A stretch of DNA of 64,000 bases from Glycomyces niveus (GCF_017592475.1 NZ_JAGFNP010000004.1:372001-436000), one strand, 5' to 3'. Positions 1 to 8,230 are shown, numbered from the stretch's first letter. Translations and numbers: made by a program. Notes: generated by a model not told the origin, from the sequence alone.

Positions 1-1225
1 TCACGATCGTGAACGAGCCGGGCGCGGTGGTCAGCAGCGGGCGCACATGCGCGGCGTCCCGGGCGTTGTCGAGCACGATGAGGACCCGCCGCTGCACAAG
101 GATCGTGCGGTACAACCCGGCCCGCTCGTCGAGCCCCGCCGGAAGCCGCGCGGCAGGGACGCCGAGCGCCGCGAGCGCTTCGCGGAGCACGTCCTCCGGG
201 CGGGCGCCCGGCGCCGTCGGGTCGAAGCCGCGCAGGTTGAAGTACAACTGGCCGTCGGGGAAGCGGTGCGCGACGCGGTGCGCCCACGAGACGGCCAGCG
301 CGGTCTTGCCGACCCCGCCCATGCCGGTGACGGCCGCGAGCCCCGCTTCGGACCCCGCGTCTATGAGGAACGCGTCCAGCGCTCGGATCTCGTTCTCGCG
401 CCCGGTGAAGCGGCGCGTGGTCCGCGGCAGCATCGCCGGGACCGCGGCGGCGACGGCCTCGACCGGTTCGGGCGGGGCGGGTTCGGCGGGCTGGTCGCGC
501 AGGATCGCGGTGTGGAGGTCGACGAGTTCGCGGTTGGGGTCGGCCCCGAGGGCGTCGGCGAGCCGCTCCTTCAAGGCGGCGTAGGCGTCCAGGGCCTCGG
601 CGGTGCGCCCGCAGGCGTGGAGGGCGCGCATGAGGAGGCCGACGAGGCGCTGGCGGGAGTCGTGGACGGCGAGGACCTGGCGCAGCTCCTCGACGGCGGC
701 GGGCGCCCGGCCTGCGTCGATGTCGGCGTCGATGCGCTGCTCGAGGAGGGTGAGCCGGTACTCGTCGAGGCGGCGGCCGATCGCTCCGGCGGCGCGCCCG
801 GGGAGGTCGGCGAGGGCGGGGCCGCGCCATTCGGCGAGGGCCTCGCGCAGGACCTCGGCGGCCGCGTCGCTGTCGCCTTCGCGGCGGAGCGCGCGGGCTT
901 GGGCTTCTTTCGCCTTGCAGCGCAGCGTGTCGAGTTCAGCGGTGTCGATGCGGAAGCGGTAGGCGCGGCCGACGGTCTCGATGCGGTCGCGGGCGGTGCC
1001 GAGCTGGCGGCGCAGGACGCCGACGGTGTTCTGGATCTGGGCTTCGGGGTCGAGCGGGAAGTCGTCGCCGTAGACGCCGGCGACGAGGCCGCTCATGGGG
1101 ATCACGCGTCCGGCGTCGTCGAGGAGGAGGGCGAGGATCGTGGTGGCGTTGCCGCGCGGGAAGGACGCGGGGCGGCCGTCGACGCGGACTTCGAGGGGTC
1201 CGAGCAGCCGCACGTCGAGGGTCAT
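1..1225 (-). CDS. SARP-family transcriptional regulator with NB-ARC domain (3' end outside window)
   Basis: The gene runs off the left edge, so only the first 408 residues are visible. They show an OmpR-like winged-helix DNA-binding domain (about 1-95, starting MTLDVRLLGPLEV), a bacterial transcriptional activation domain (about 100-245) and then an NB-ARC ATPase with Walker A GMGGVGKT (301-308) and Walker B VLIVLDN (381-387). This is the AfsR/DnrI/RedD layout. Such proteins activate secondary-metabolite or developmental genes, and the NB-ARC part acts as an ATP-driven switch. A TPR region probably follows outside the window. The start is the ATG before the conserved LDVRLLG strand; only a weak GAAAG lies upstream. 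The target genes cannot be told from here. Confidence 0.9.
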   Translation of the reverse strand, partial: MTLDVRLLGPLEVRVDGRPASFPRGNATTILALLLDDAGRVIPMSGLVAGVYGDDFPLDPEAQIQNTVGVLRRQLGTARDRIETVGRAYRFRIDTAELDTLRCKAKEAQARALRREGDSDAAAEVLREALAEWRGPALADLPGRAAGAIGRRLDEYRLTLLEQRIDADIDAGRAPAAVEELRQVLAVHDSRQRLVGLLMRALHACGRTAEALDAYAALKERLADALGADPNRELVDLHTAILRDQPAEPAPPEPVEAVAAAVPAMLPRTTRRFTGRENEIRALDAFLIDAGSEAGLAAVTGMGGVGKTALAVSWAHRVAHRFPDGQLYFNLRGFDPTAPGARPEDVLREALAALGVPAARLPAGLDERAGLYRTILVQRRVLIVLDNARDAAHVRPLLTTAPGSFTIV

Positions 1226-1375
1226 GGCGTCGTCGCTTTCAGCACCGCGGTTCGGGGGACTCCATTGTCCCACATGGCGGTGAGGGCGGTGCCGCCCTGA
1301 GGCATGGCGATTCGAGGGCGGATCCGTGGCGGCCGGGGCGACGATGCGGGGACACCGCTAGAGGAGGAGTCCCCT

Positions 1376-2050
1376 ATGGACCGGATCGCTATCCCTGAGG
1401 ATTACGAGGACCGCCTGCGGGCGGCCCACGCCGCCGTGACGCGGCTGCCTGAGGGGCCGGTGCGCGACAACGCGCTGCGGGCCTTGGAAGCGGCGCCGAC
1501 GCGCGAGCGGTTCGACGACGCGAAGCAGGCCGCCGCGAAGGCGGGCGCGATGGCCGCGCAGCTGATGAGCGCCGGGTTCGACGGCACCGACCCGGGCCGC
1601 GTGGTGTGGCTGCGGCTCGACTACACGGGGCGGCTCGGCTCCCTCGCGCTCAGCCCCACGGTCGACCGCATGAGCAGCCGGGCCGTGGCCAAGGCCGTGC
1701 AGACCGCTTGGGACGCAGCCGAAGCGGCCCGCGCCGAACAGGTGATGCGCGCCGAGCGCACGGCCGCGGACCTGCTCGCCCGCTCCCAGCCCGACGCCCG
1801 CTCGGCCGACCTGCGGGAGTGGATCGAACGCTCCCCGGAGCGGTTCACCAGCGAGGCGACCGACGACGACCTGTGCGAGGCCGAAGTGACCTTCGCGGGG
1901 CGGCTGACCGCCTTCCGGTTCCTGGTCCCCAACGCCACGGTCGAATCGGACCACGAAGCCCTCTCGGCGGCGGTCTCGGCCGCGATCGAGCTGGCACAGC
2001 GCCGCGCCTCAGACCGGCTCTCGGCCCTGTTCGAAGCCACATCGCGATAA
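1376..2050 (+). CDS. YbaB/EbfC-like DNA-binding domain protein
   Basis: A 224-residue protein. The start is the ATG behind a strong AGGAGGAG ribosome binding site; an upstream in-frame start at 1304 has no such site. Residues about 70-125 (VWLRLDYTGRLGSLALSP, then SRAVAKAVQTAWDAAEAAR) resemble the YbaB/EbfC fold: a beta strand with a Gly turn, then a helix starting at a conserved hydrophobic pair. Versions of this fold in actinobacteria often lie beside WXG100/ESX genes, as here. The second half (about 150-224) contains another strand-helix pattern (VTFAGRLTAFRFL, then HEALSAAVSAAIELAQ), so the protein may hold two YbaB-like repeats. Function inferred only; nucleoid binding is possible. Confidence 0.65.
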   Translation: MDRIAIPEDYEDRLRAAHAAVTRLPEGPVRDNALRALEAAPTRERFDDAKQAAAKAGAMAAQLMSAGFDGTDPGRVVWLRLDYTGRLGSLALSPTVDRMSSRAVAKAVQTAWDAAEAARAEQVMRAERTAADLLARSQPDARSADLREWIERSPERFTSEATDDDLCEAEVTFAGRLTAFRFLVPNATVESDHEALSAAVSAAIELAQRRASDRLSALFEATSR

Positions 2051-2161
2051 GGCGAAAGCGAAGACGCCGCCGAATGTCCCCCGACCACTCAGCGGTGCGA
2101 GCGCGCGATCGCGCTGCACCGATCGACGGTGCCGTTCGAGCCCGCTGCCCCCGCAGCGCGA

Positions 2162-2196
2162 AACGGCCCGCCGTCCACGAGGGACGGCGGGCCGTT
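2162..2196. terminator. bidirectional hairpin terminator
   Basis: Perfect 15-bp inverted repeat (AACGGCCCGCCGTCC / GGACGGCGGGCCGTT) with a 5-nt loop. It lies between the convergent genes ending at 2050 and 2208. There is no long T tract, as is common in GC-rich actinobacteria. Confidence 0.8.
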
Positions 2197-2207
2197 CGCT
2201 CCCGGTT

Positions 2208-3593
2208 TCAGGCCTTGGGCTCCGGTAGGTCGAAGCCCGGCAGCGAGATCGGGGGCAGCTCGTCGATCGGCGGGAGCGGGGGCAGATCGGGCTGCTTCGG
2301 CTGCTCCTCCAGGTAGTCGACGTAAGGGTTGCCCTCGTCGGTGCCGATCCCCCACACGTCTTCTTCCGGGTCCTCGGTCAGGAACGACTCGCGCTCGAAC
2401 TCCTCGTCGGGGTTCACCGGGCCGCGCGCGCCAGGCGCGCCCATGAGGCCGCCGCCGAGGCCGGGCCTGCCGCCCGCCCCTGCGGCCACGGCTGGCGTGC
2501 CGCCGCCGGCGGTCGACATCATGCCCGTGCCCATGCCCGGTCCACCGGTCGAGACGTCGGGCGAGCCGAGCCCGCCACCGCCGAGGCCGCCGCCACCACC
2601 ACCGCCGGAGGCGAGACCGCCGGAGGGCAGCTCGGCGTCTTCGAGCTCGGCGGGCTTCCACGGGTCGCCGAAGTCGGGCGTCGGAGGGTCGATCGGGTCG
2701 GTCGTGAAGTCCGGGACCTCCGGCACCGGGTCGGTCGGCTCGTAACCGGGGATCTCGTTCCCGGGCGGCTCGTTCGGCGGCTGGTCGGCGTCCGCGCGCG
2801 GGTCCTCGGGCTGCTGGTCCTCCTCCTGCTCGTCCTTGTCCTGGTCCTCGTCGTCCTTCTTGTCGTCTTCCTTGCCGTCCTCGTCCTCGTCCTTCTCGTC
2901 CTCGTCGTCCTTGTCATTGCCGGCGTCCTCGTCCTTGCCCGTGGTGTCGCCGGTGTCCTTGCCCTGCTTGCGTTCGGTCGACTGCTCCACGTTCTCGAGG
3001 TTCCCGTCGGCCTCCTCGGGCCGCACCGGCAGGCAGTCGGTGGCGCCGGGTCCCTTGTCCTCCAAGGGCTGCAGCGCCTCAGCGGCCGCCGTCAGCGCGG
3101 TCCCGGTCACCGCATCGGTCGCGGTGAGCACCGCCAGGCCGGTCGTCAGCCGCACCGTGCCCTCGTCGGCCCGGGCCTGGAACATCGCCTGTAGGACCGG
3201 CCCGAACGGCCCGGCGGCCGCGATCGCCGCCCAGTGGGCCGGCCCCAGCTCGACCTTCGGCGCGGGCTGCACGACGAACCCCGCGCCCTTGTAGGCCGCG
3301 TCCGCCTCCCTCAACTGCTCCACTTGCGACACCATCGCCGAACCGCCCGTGTCCAGCGCCTCCGCGGCCTCGCCCACCTGCGAGACCACCTGGTCCACAT
3401 GCTCGTCCACGATCGTCACGTCGTCGTTGAACGCGGTGTTCGCCCGGTCTTGCCAGCCGCCGTTGATCTCGGCGACCTTCGCGCCGTACTCCGAGCGGTG
3501 GTCGCCCAGATCGGTCCCGGCGGCACTCATCTCGCTCGCGCAGTCGACGAACGCAGCGGGATCGGCGGCCAGCGCCTCCTCATATGCGGGCAC
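2208..3593 (-). CDS. ESX/WXG100-like secretion-associated protein with acidic and Gly/Pro-rich linker
   Basis: A 461-residue protein. The GTG start is chosen because AGGAGGAG precedes it by 3-4 nt and it lies 8 nt after the upstream gene's stop. Residues 1-125 are predicted helical and resemble an EspA/WXG100 hairpin, with GGWQDRANTAF in place of the WXG turn. A hydrophobic Ala-rich helical stretch follows (about 130-190). Next comes a long Asp/Glu/Lys-only linker (about 220-275), a Pro-rich part, and a Gly-rich module beginning SGGLASG. The protein ends with a tail around FLTEDPEEDVWG. The divergent protein at 4097-5758 shares the SGGLASG module and a similar tail. There is no signal peptide, which fits type VII export, but no ESX machinery gene is in the window. 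Role unknown. Confidence 0.7.
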   Translation of the reverse strand: MPAYEEALAADPAAFVDCASEMSAAGTDLGDHRSEYGAKVAEINGGWQDRANTAFNDDVTIVDEHVDQVVSQVGEAAEALDTGGSAMVSQVEQLREADAAYKGAGFVVQPAPKVELGPAHWAAIAAAGPFGPVLQAMFQARADEGTVRLTTGLAVLTATDAVTGTALTAAAEALQPLEDKGPGATDCLPVRPEEADGNLENVEQSTERKQGKDTGDTTGKDEDAGNDKDDEDEKDEDEDGKEDDKKDDEDQDKDEQEEDQQPEDPRADADQPPNEPPGNEIPGYEPTDPVPEVPDFTTDPIDPPTPDFGDPWKPAELEDAELPSGGLASGGGGGGGLGGGGLGSPDVSTGGPGMGTGMMSTAGGGTPAVAAGAGGRPGLGGGLMGAPGARGPVNPDEEFERESFLTEDPEEDVWGIGTDEGNPYVDYLEEQPKQPDLPPLPPIDELPPISLPGFDLPEPKA

Positions 3594-3601
3594 GGCTCCT
3601 C

Positions 3602-3928
3602 CTAAGGCTCGCGGCGGACGGGGATGCGGCGTTCGAGGGCGCGGAACTTCCCGCGCACCTCCATGTCGCAGGACTCGAGCTCGTCGGCGCTCGTTGTCAC
3701 CTGCGCGCCCTGCCAGTCCACGCGGCGCTCGACGCCCGCGGTGACCGTGTCGAACCGGCCGTGCCACTGCACGCCCGCGCCGCCGGTGATGAACCCGGCG
3801 TTGCTCGACGCGGCGGTCTGGGCGGGCGCCTCCACGCGGTCGGAGGCCAGCTTGGCCTTCGGCGCGAGGGTCTGCAGGTCGCCGCCGCCGCCGCGCACCT
3901 GCTCCACTTCCATGTACACCTCGTCCAC
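3602..3928 (-). CDS. small WXG100-like (ESX-associated) protein
   Basis: A 108-residue protein. The GTG start is preferred because AAGGAGGAG lies 4-5 nt upstream; an ATG eight codons earlier has no ribosome binding site. The first 30 residues (MDEVYMEVEQVRGGGGDLQ) and the C-terminal helix look like EspC-type small ESX partners: a short amphipathic helix, a central loop with a GWH/GVQWHGRF segment, and a second helix. It is the first gene of a two-gene minus-strand operon with 2208-3593, and WXG100-type proteins usually form heterodimers with the adjacent product. It could be the chaperone or partner of that protein. No enzymatic motif was seen. Family assignment is by pattern only. Confidence 0.65.
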   Translation of the reverse strand: MDEVYMEVEQVRGGGGDLQTLAPKAKLASDRVEAPAQTAASSNAGFITGGAGVQWHGRFDTVTAGVERRVDWQGAQVTTSADELESCDMEVRGKFRALERRIPVRREP

Positions 3929-4096
3929 GCGCTCCTCCTTCGCATCCGGCACGTCTTTCGATGAGCACTGCCTGCAATGTGCACCCCGCCGCCACGGACC
4001 CGTCCTGTCGCGGCTAGAGCGAAGTCATGGCGATTCCGGGGCGGGCCGGTCTTCCATGGGGCGGCGACCAGGAGCAGACCAGGGAGGTGCACCGGC
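3929..4096. promoter_or_regulatory. divergent promoter region of the ESX-like locus
   Basis: This 168-bp gap separates two divergent operons. On the plus strand a TAGAGC -10-like box (about 4014-4019) would start a transcript near 4026 with a leader of about 70 nt before the ATG at 4097. No clear palindrome was seen. The shared region suggests co-regulation of the two sides, which is inference. Confidence 0.4.
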
Positions 4097-5758
4097 ATGA
4101 GCGACGGAGGACTGATCGAGGGCTCGGCCCCCGGCGGCGACGCGGGGTCCGAGTTCGTCACCCAATTCGACGCAGGATCGTCGGACTCGATCGCCTTTGG
4201 CGACGCGGGCCTCGTCTACGAAGAGGCACCGCTCGAGACCACAGCGTACGAACCGGTGCCGTACACCGAGATGGAGACGGCGACCGCGAGCTCCACGATC
4301 GCGTTCGGCGACACCGCCGACCTCGAGACGCCCGAGGCCGAGCGCGCCGGCTGCACGGCCGGCGCGTGCCCGCACCCGGTCGCGCACCCGGCCGAGACCG
4401 ACTGGGAGCAGCTGGCGTCGGCGGTCCCGGTCGAGGGCCAGCTGGGGCGGTTCAAGCCGTTCTGCGAGGGCATGTCGTACCCGACCGAGGACGACTTCCG
4501 GGCGGCGGTGAGCGCGGTGCGCCCCATCGACCCCGACTCGTTCTCCCTGCAGCGGCTGCGGACCGGCTGGAACGACGAGGTCGCGGCCGTCATCGGCGAC
4601 TGGCCCGCGAGGCTCAAGACGCAGCTCACCGCGTTGTCGACTGGCTGGGCCGGAACCGACTTCGACGCGTTCGCCGACCAGACCGACCAGGCCCGCGCCC
4701 TGCTCGAAGGCATCCTCGACGACGTGGAGGCGGCCGCGCAGGAGCTCAAGCACCGCGAAGAGGCGATCTACACCCTCCAGGGCGGCGACTCCGGCGAGAT
4801 CCCCTACCCCGCACCGCTGGTCGGCGCGGACGGCGAGTGGACGAACCTCGTCGCGATCCACGTGCGACCCGCGTGGTGGCACGGCGACTGCATCCAGATG
4901 ACCTGCGAGGAGGCCGAGAGGGCGCTCGAGCTGGGCGGGGCCGATCCGGCGCTGGCGGCGGAAGTGCGGTCGTTCATCGAGCAGAAGGCGGGCGAGGCGA
5001 CCTCGACTGTGGTCGGCGCGGTGGTCTCGGAGGCGCGGGCGGCGGCGGGCGAGGAGGCGAAGTCGAGCTTCGGGTCACGCATCGCTGCGGAACTGGCGGC
5101 GTACACCGAGCGGCAGGCAGCGATCGACGAGTCGATCGGCGAGAAGCGCTCGGGCCAGAGCGAGCAGCTGGGGTCGCTGACCACGCCCGGTTCGGACCGG
5201 CCGTACCCGGACAGCGCGGATACCTCCTATATGGACTTGGGGTCGCCCGCGATGGAGCAGCCGGCGCCGCCGGTGGCGCCGCAGACGACGCAGGACCCGA
5301 CTCCGGTGCCGCCCGGCGGCGACGGCTCGACGGCGCCGGTCGATGCCGAGACCGCAACGGACCCTTGGGAGTCGACGCCCACTGCGGCCGAGGACGTCTC
5401 GGGCGGTCTCGCGAGCGGGTTCGGCGGCGGCATGGGCGGCGGCGGGTTCGGGTCCGTGCCCGGGGGCGGCGCGGCTCCTGGCGGCGGGGCGCCGATGGGC
5501 GGGGGCTTCGGTTCGACGGTGCCGGGGGCGTTCACCGCGCCCGGATCGGCGGCGGCACCGTCCGCTGGTGCGGGCGGCGGCGCGGGCGGGTCACGGACGG
5601 CGATGGTCGCCGGAGCGCCGCAGCAACAGCGGGCGGCGGCCGAGCAGCGCAAGAAGCAGTCCGAAGAGGACGAAGAAGCGGAGGACGAGGACTTGACCTT
5701 CCGCGAGACCGATTTCGCCTGGGGCTACGTGAAGCCCGGCGACGACCCGTACAACTAG
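4097..5758 (+). CDS. large WXG100-like, Gly/Pro-rich ESX-associated protein
   Basis: A 553-residue protein. The start ATG has AGGGAGGTG upstream; earlier in-frame starts lack one. The N-terminus (about 1-85) is acidic and contains a duplicated motif, S-D-S-IAFGD and S-S-T-IAFGD. A Cys pair lies in GCTAGACPHP (about 95-103). Residues about 150-250 form a helical hairpin with GWAGTDFDAFAD, a WXG-type turn. A helical Ala/Glu region follows, then a Pro-rich linker, a Gly module SGGLASGFGGGMGGGG, and a charged end ED-LTFRETDFAWG. The last two elements match those of the divergent protein at 2208-3593. There is no signal peptide or membrane segment. It may be a type VII substrate or a cell-surface structural protein; no enzymatic domain was recognised. 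Confidence 0.7.
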   Translation: MSDGGLIEGSAPGGDAGSEFVTQFDAGSSDSIAFGDAGLVYEEAPLETTAYEPVPYTEMETATASSTIAFGDTADLETPEAERAGCTAGACPHPVAHPAETDWEQLASAVPVEGQLGRFKPFCEGMSYPTEDDFRAAVSAVRPIDPDSFSLQRLRTGWNDEVAAVIGDWPARLKTQLTALSTGWAGTDFDAFADQTDQARALLEGILDDVEAAAQELKHREEAIYTLQGGDSGEIPYPAPLVGADGEWTNLVAIHVRPAWWHGDCIQMTCEEAERALELGGADPALAAEVRSFIEQKAGEATSTVVGAVVSEARAAAGEEAKSSFGSRIAAELAAYTERQAAIDESIGEKRSGQSEQLGSLTTPGSDRPYPDSADTSYMDLGSPAMEQPAPPVAPQTTQDPTPVPPGGDGSTAPVDAETATDPWESTPTAAEDVSGGLASGFGGGMGGGGFGSVPGGGAAPGGGAPMGGGFGSTVPGAFTAPGSAAAPSAGAGGGAGGSRTAMVAGAPQQQRAAAEQRKKQSEEDEEAEDEDLTFRETDFAWGYVKPGDDPYN

Positions 5759-5773
5759 CGAGGAGACCGCGCG

Positions 5774-6217
5774 ATGGCACAGGAGCGGGTGTTCGACCCC
5801 GAAGCGATCGAGGAGTACCGGCTGTTCCTGCTGGAACTGCTCGACGCCCTCGAGAACCAGGTGATCCCGGTGCTGGGCACCGGGACGCTGAGCCGGGCCC
5901 CGGCGTTCGGGACCGCGCCGGGCGCGGCCGAGAACGCGGCGGGCCAGTACCTGGAGTTCCACGCCGCCACGTGGCGGAACCTCCAGTACCTGCGGGGGAC
6001 GCTGCACGGCATGGAGTCCGCGCTGACCGCGGTCGCGGCGAGCGGCGGCGAGGCCGAGGAGGAGACGACCGCGGGCCTCGCGACCACGGAGTCCGACCTG
6101 GCCGACCTGTCCGCGCCGCCGACGGCCGACCAGAGCGCGGTCGGCACGGTCCTCATCGCCGAGGGGTTCACCGTCGAGGGCGCCGACCCCGGGGAGGCCA
6201 CGGCGTTCACCGCATGA
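5774..6217 (+). CDS. small helical ESX-associated protein
   Basis: A 147-residue acidic protein, 15 nt downstream of 4097-5758 and preceded by GAGGAGACC, so it is probably co-transcribed. Residues 7-90 form two predicted helices (PEAIEEYRLFLLELLDALE and YLEFHAATWRNLQYLRGTL) separated by a Gly/Pro-rich loop, like a WXG100 or EspC-type partner protein. The C-terminal 50 residues are acidic and Thr/Ala-rich with no clear fold. Its position mirrors the small partner on the minus side (3602-3928), so each large protein has a small helical neighbour. No membrane segment or signal peptide is visible. The family is not certain. Confidence 0.65.
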   Translation: MAQERVFDPEAIEEYRLFLLELLDALENQVIPVLGTGTLSRAPAFGTAPGAAENAAGQYLEFHAATWRNLQYLRGTLHGMESALTAVAASGGEAEEETTAGLATTESDLADLSAPPTADQSAVGTVLIAEGFTVEGADPGEATAFTA

Positions 6218-6220
6218 GGG

Positions 6221-6248
6221 GGCGTCCGGTCCCGAGGGGCCGGACGCC
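6221..6248. terminator. hairpin terminator between convergent genes
   Basis: GGCGTCCGGTCCC and GGGGCCGGACGCC form a 13-bp stem with a 2-nt loop (one T-G pair). It sits between the stop at 6217 and the convergent response-regulator stop at 6254. Confidence 0.75.
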
Positions 6249-6253
6249 GCCGT

Positions 6254-6895
6254 TCAGACGAGGCCGCCCTCGTAGGCGGCGATGACGGCCTGGGTGCGGT
6301 CGCGGACGCCGAGCTTGGCGTAGACGCCGCTGAGGTGGGTCTTGACGGTCTCGCGGCCGAGGTAGAGCTCGGCGGCGATCTCCTGGTTCGACAGGCCCCG
6401 GGCGGCGAGCACGAGGACTTCCCGTTCGCGGTCGCTGAGATCGCCGATGCCCTTGGGGGCCTTGCGGGCCGGCGCGGCCGCGGCGAGGCGGCGGACGGCC
6501 TCGGGGAACAGGAGCGCGTCGGTGCGGGCGACGAGGCGGACGGCGACGAGCAGGTCTTCGACGCGGGTGCGCTTGAGCAGGAACCCGTCGGCGCCGGCGC
6601 GGAGCGCCTGCCACACGTAGTCGTCGTTGTCGAAGGTGGTGACGACGAGGATCTTCGGCGGCGCGGCCATCTCGGCGACGATCCGCTCGGTCGCCTGGAT
6701 GCCGTCCACTGTAGGCATTCGGACGTCCATGAGGAGGACGTCGGCCTTGCCGGAGCGGGCGATGGCGACCGCGTCGATCCCGTCGGCGCCCTGGGCGACG
6801 ACCTCGAGGTCGGGTTCGGCGCCGATGATCGCGGCGAAGCCGGTGCGGATCAGGGCCTCGTCGTCGATCAGCGCGATGCGCAGCGGTGCGGTCAT
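6254..6895 (-). CDS. NarL/FixJ-family response regulator
   Basis: A 213-residue two-domain regulator. The receiver domain (about 5-120) has the acidic pair DD (11-12), the phospho-acceptor D57 in LLMDVRMP, and the conserved Lys near 106 in GFLLKRT. A LuxR-type helix-turn-helix follows (about 148-213: LSDREREVLVLAARGLSNQEIA, then ETVKTHLSGVYAKLG; written in two parts). The start ATG overlaps the kinase stop as ATGA, so the pair is translationally coupled. Phosphorylation by the adjacent kinase should control DNA binding. The regulated genes are not evident; the neighbouring ESX-like locus is a candidate by position only. Confidence 0.95.
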   Translation of the reverse strand: MTAPLRIALIDDEALIRTGFAAIIGAEPDLEVVAQGADGIDAVAIARSGKADVLLMDVRMPTVDGIQATERIVAEMAAPPKILVVTTFDNDDYVWQALRAGADGFLLKRTRVEDLLVAVRLVARTDALLFPEAVRRLAAAAPARKAPKGIGDLSDREREVLVLAARGLSNQEIAAELYLGRETVKTHLSGVYAKLGVRDRTQAVIAAYEGGLV

Positions 6896-8109
6896 TCCCG
6901 GCCCTTCGTGTCGGTCGGTACGGCGGCGCGGACGGTCCACTCCCCTGCCGTCCAAGCGGTCTCGGCGGTGCCGCCGAGGACGGCGGCGCGTTCGGCCATG
7001 CCGATGAGGCCCCTGCCGCCGGGCCGCCCGCGCGGGCGGCGCGCGGCGGGGCTGGTCACGGTCACGGCGGTCTCGGCCGCGCCGATGTCCACCTGGACAC
7101 GGGCGCGCGGCTCGTCGGCGTGGCGCAGCACGTTCGTCAGGGCCTCCTGGACGATCCGGTAGGCCTCGCGGGAGGCGAGGCGACCCAGGGTCCCGGGGTC
7201 GCCCGTGACACGGAGGTCGACGTCGACGCCGGACTCGGCGGTGAGGGACGCGAGGTCGGCGAGGTCGCGCTGCGGGGCGCGCGCGTCGTCGCGGTCCTCG
7301 CGGAGCGCCCCGATCACGGCGTCGAGTTCGGCGAGGGCGCCGCGGGCGGTCTCGCCGACGGCGGCCATGGCCTCGGCGGCGAACGCGGGGTCGCGGGCGA
7401 TGAGCCGGGAGGCGGCCTCGGACTGGACGACGACCACGGAGAGGGCGTGGCCGACCGAGTCGTGGAGTTCGCGGGCGATGCGGTTGCGCGCGGCGAGCCG
7501 GGCGGCCTCGGCGCGGGAGGCGGCGAGCCGGTCGTTCGCGCCCTGGCCCAGGAGCAGCGGCGCGAGGGCCTTCATGGCGGCGGTGGCGCCCGCGACGACG
7601 AGGACGAGGGCGATGAGCAGCAGGGGGCCGGTGAGCAGACCCCAGTCGGATACCGGGCCGTCGAAGTAGCCGGGCACCGCGCCGCGGCCGGAGAAGGCGG
7701 TGAGGGCGCCGTAGTAGAGCAGGTAGGCCGCGAACGGGACGAGCGCGAGGGTGATGCCGCTGACGACGCCGCCGACCGCGGCGTGGAGGGTGAACCAGCA
7801 GCCGGTGCGCCAGCGCGAGTTCCAGGTGGTGTCGTCGGCGGGCGAGGCGAACTCGGCGCCGAGGAGGCGGCGGGCGGCGGTGCGCTCGACCTCGCGGTCG
7901 GGCAGAAGCAGCGAAGTGGCGGCGACGAGCGGGAGGACGGCGGCGAACACGGCGGGTTCGAGGATGCCGTCGAAGCCGCTCTCGGGTTCGAGGAAGTTGC
8001 GGCCGATCGCGCCGACCATCATGAAGGGCATCATGAGCGCGCCGCCCAGGATCATCCAGACCCAGCCGCGGTAGGTGGCCCGGGACCGGATCGGGGCGAG
8101 GAGGCGCAT
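6892..8109 (-). CDS. NarL-type sensor histidine kinase (HisKA_3)
   Basis: A 405-residue membrane kinase. Hydrophobic helices at about 16-36, 50-70, 108-135 and 158-178 form a four-helix membrane sensor. HisKA_3 follows, with phospho-accepting H216 in RELHDSVGHALSVV, and a HATPase_c domain with the Gly-rich box GRGLIGMAERAAVLGG near the C-terminus. The ATG at 8109 is chosen over a GTG nine codons upstream because a CACAAT -10 box lies exactly 6 nt before it, giving a leaderless transcript. It overlaps the response regulator by 4 bp. The stimulus is unknown; four-helix sensors of this class often read the membrane or envelope state. Confidence 0.93.
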   Translation of the reverse strand: MRLLAPIRSRATYRGWVWMILGGALMMPFMMVGAIGRNFLEPESGFDGILEPAVFAAVLPLVAATSLLLPDREVERTAARRLLGAEFASPADDTTWNSRWRTGCWFTLHAAVGGVVSGITLALVPFAAYLLYYGALTAFSGRGAVPGYFDGPVSDWGLLTGPLLLIALVLVVAGATAAMKALAPLLLGQGANDRLAASRAEAARLAARNRIARELHDSVGHALSVVVVQSEAASRLIARDPAFAAEAMAAVGETARGALAELDAVIGALREDRDDARAPQRDLADLASLTAESGVDVDLRVTGDPGTLGRLASREAYRIVQEALTNVLRHADEPRARVQVDIGAAETAVTVTSPAARRPRGRPGGRGLIGMAERAAVLGGTAETAWTAGEWTVRAAVPTDTKGRE

Positions 8110-8115
8110 GGGGCC

Positions 8116-8121
8116 ATTGTG
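8116..8121 (-). promoter_or_regulatory. -10 box of a leaderless promoter for the kinase gene
   Basis: CACAAT on the minus strand, 6 nt before the ATG at 8109, so the transcript should start at or next to the start codon. No ribosome binding site is seen. Confidence 0.5.
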
Positions 8122-8185
8122 CCAGCGGCGGTTCACGGGTCGAGCCTGCCAGGCGCGGCGGCCCGGCGTCGTCCCCCCGGTGAGG

Positions 8186-8216
8186 GGCCCCGGTCCCCCG
8201 CGCGGGGGACCGGGCC
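8186..8216 (-). terminator. hairpin terminator downstream of the VOC gene
   Basis: GGCCCCGGTCCCCCG and CGCGGGGGACCGGGCC form a long GC stem with one bulged C. It lies just after the stop of 8231-8710 and before the kinase promoter. Confidence 0.65.
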
Positions 8217-8230
8217 TGCCCGTGCGGGTG

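Noticed and set aside
47..1300. Plus-strand open frame of 417 codons over the SARP gene
   Set aside because: Antisense to a gene with clear winged-helix, activation and NB-ARC domains.
2800..2950. Repeat array or CRISPR-like tract in the acidic linker region
   Set aside because: The GTCCTC-type repetition is simply Asp/Glu/Lys codon repetition within the coding frame, without spacers or fixed repeat length.
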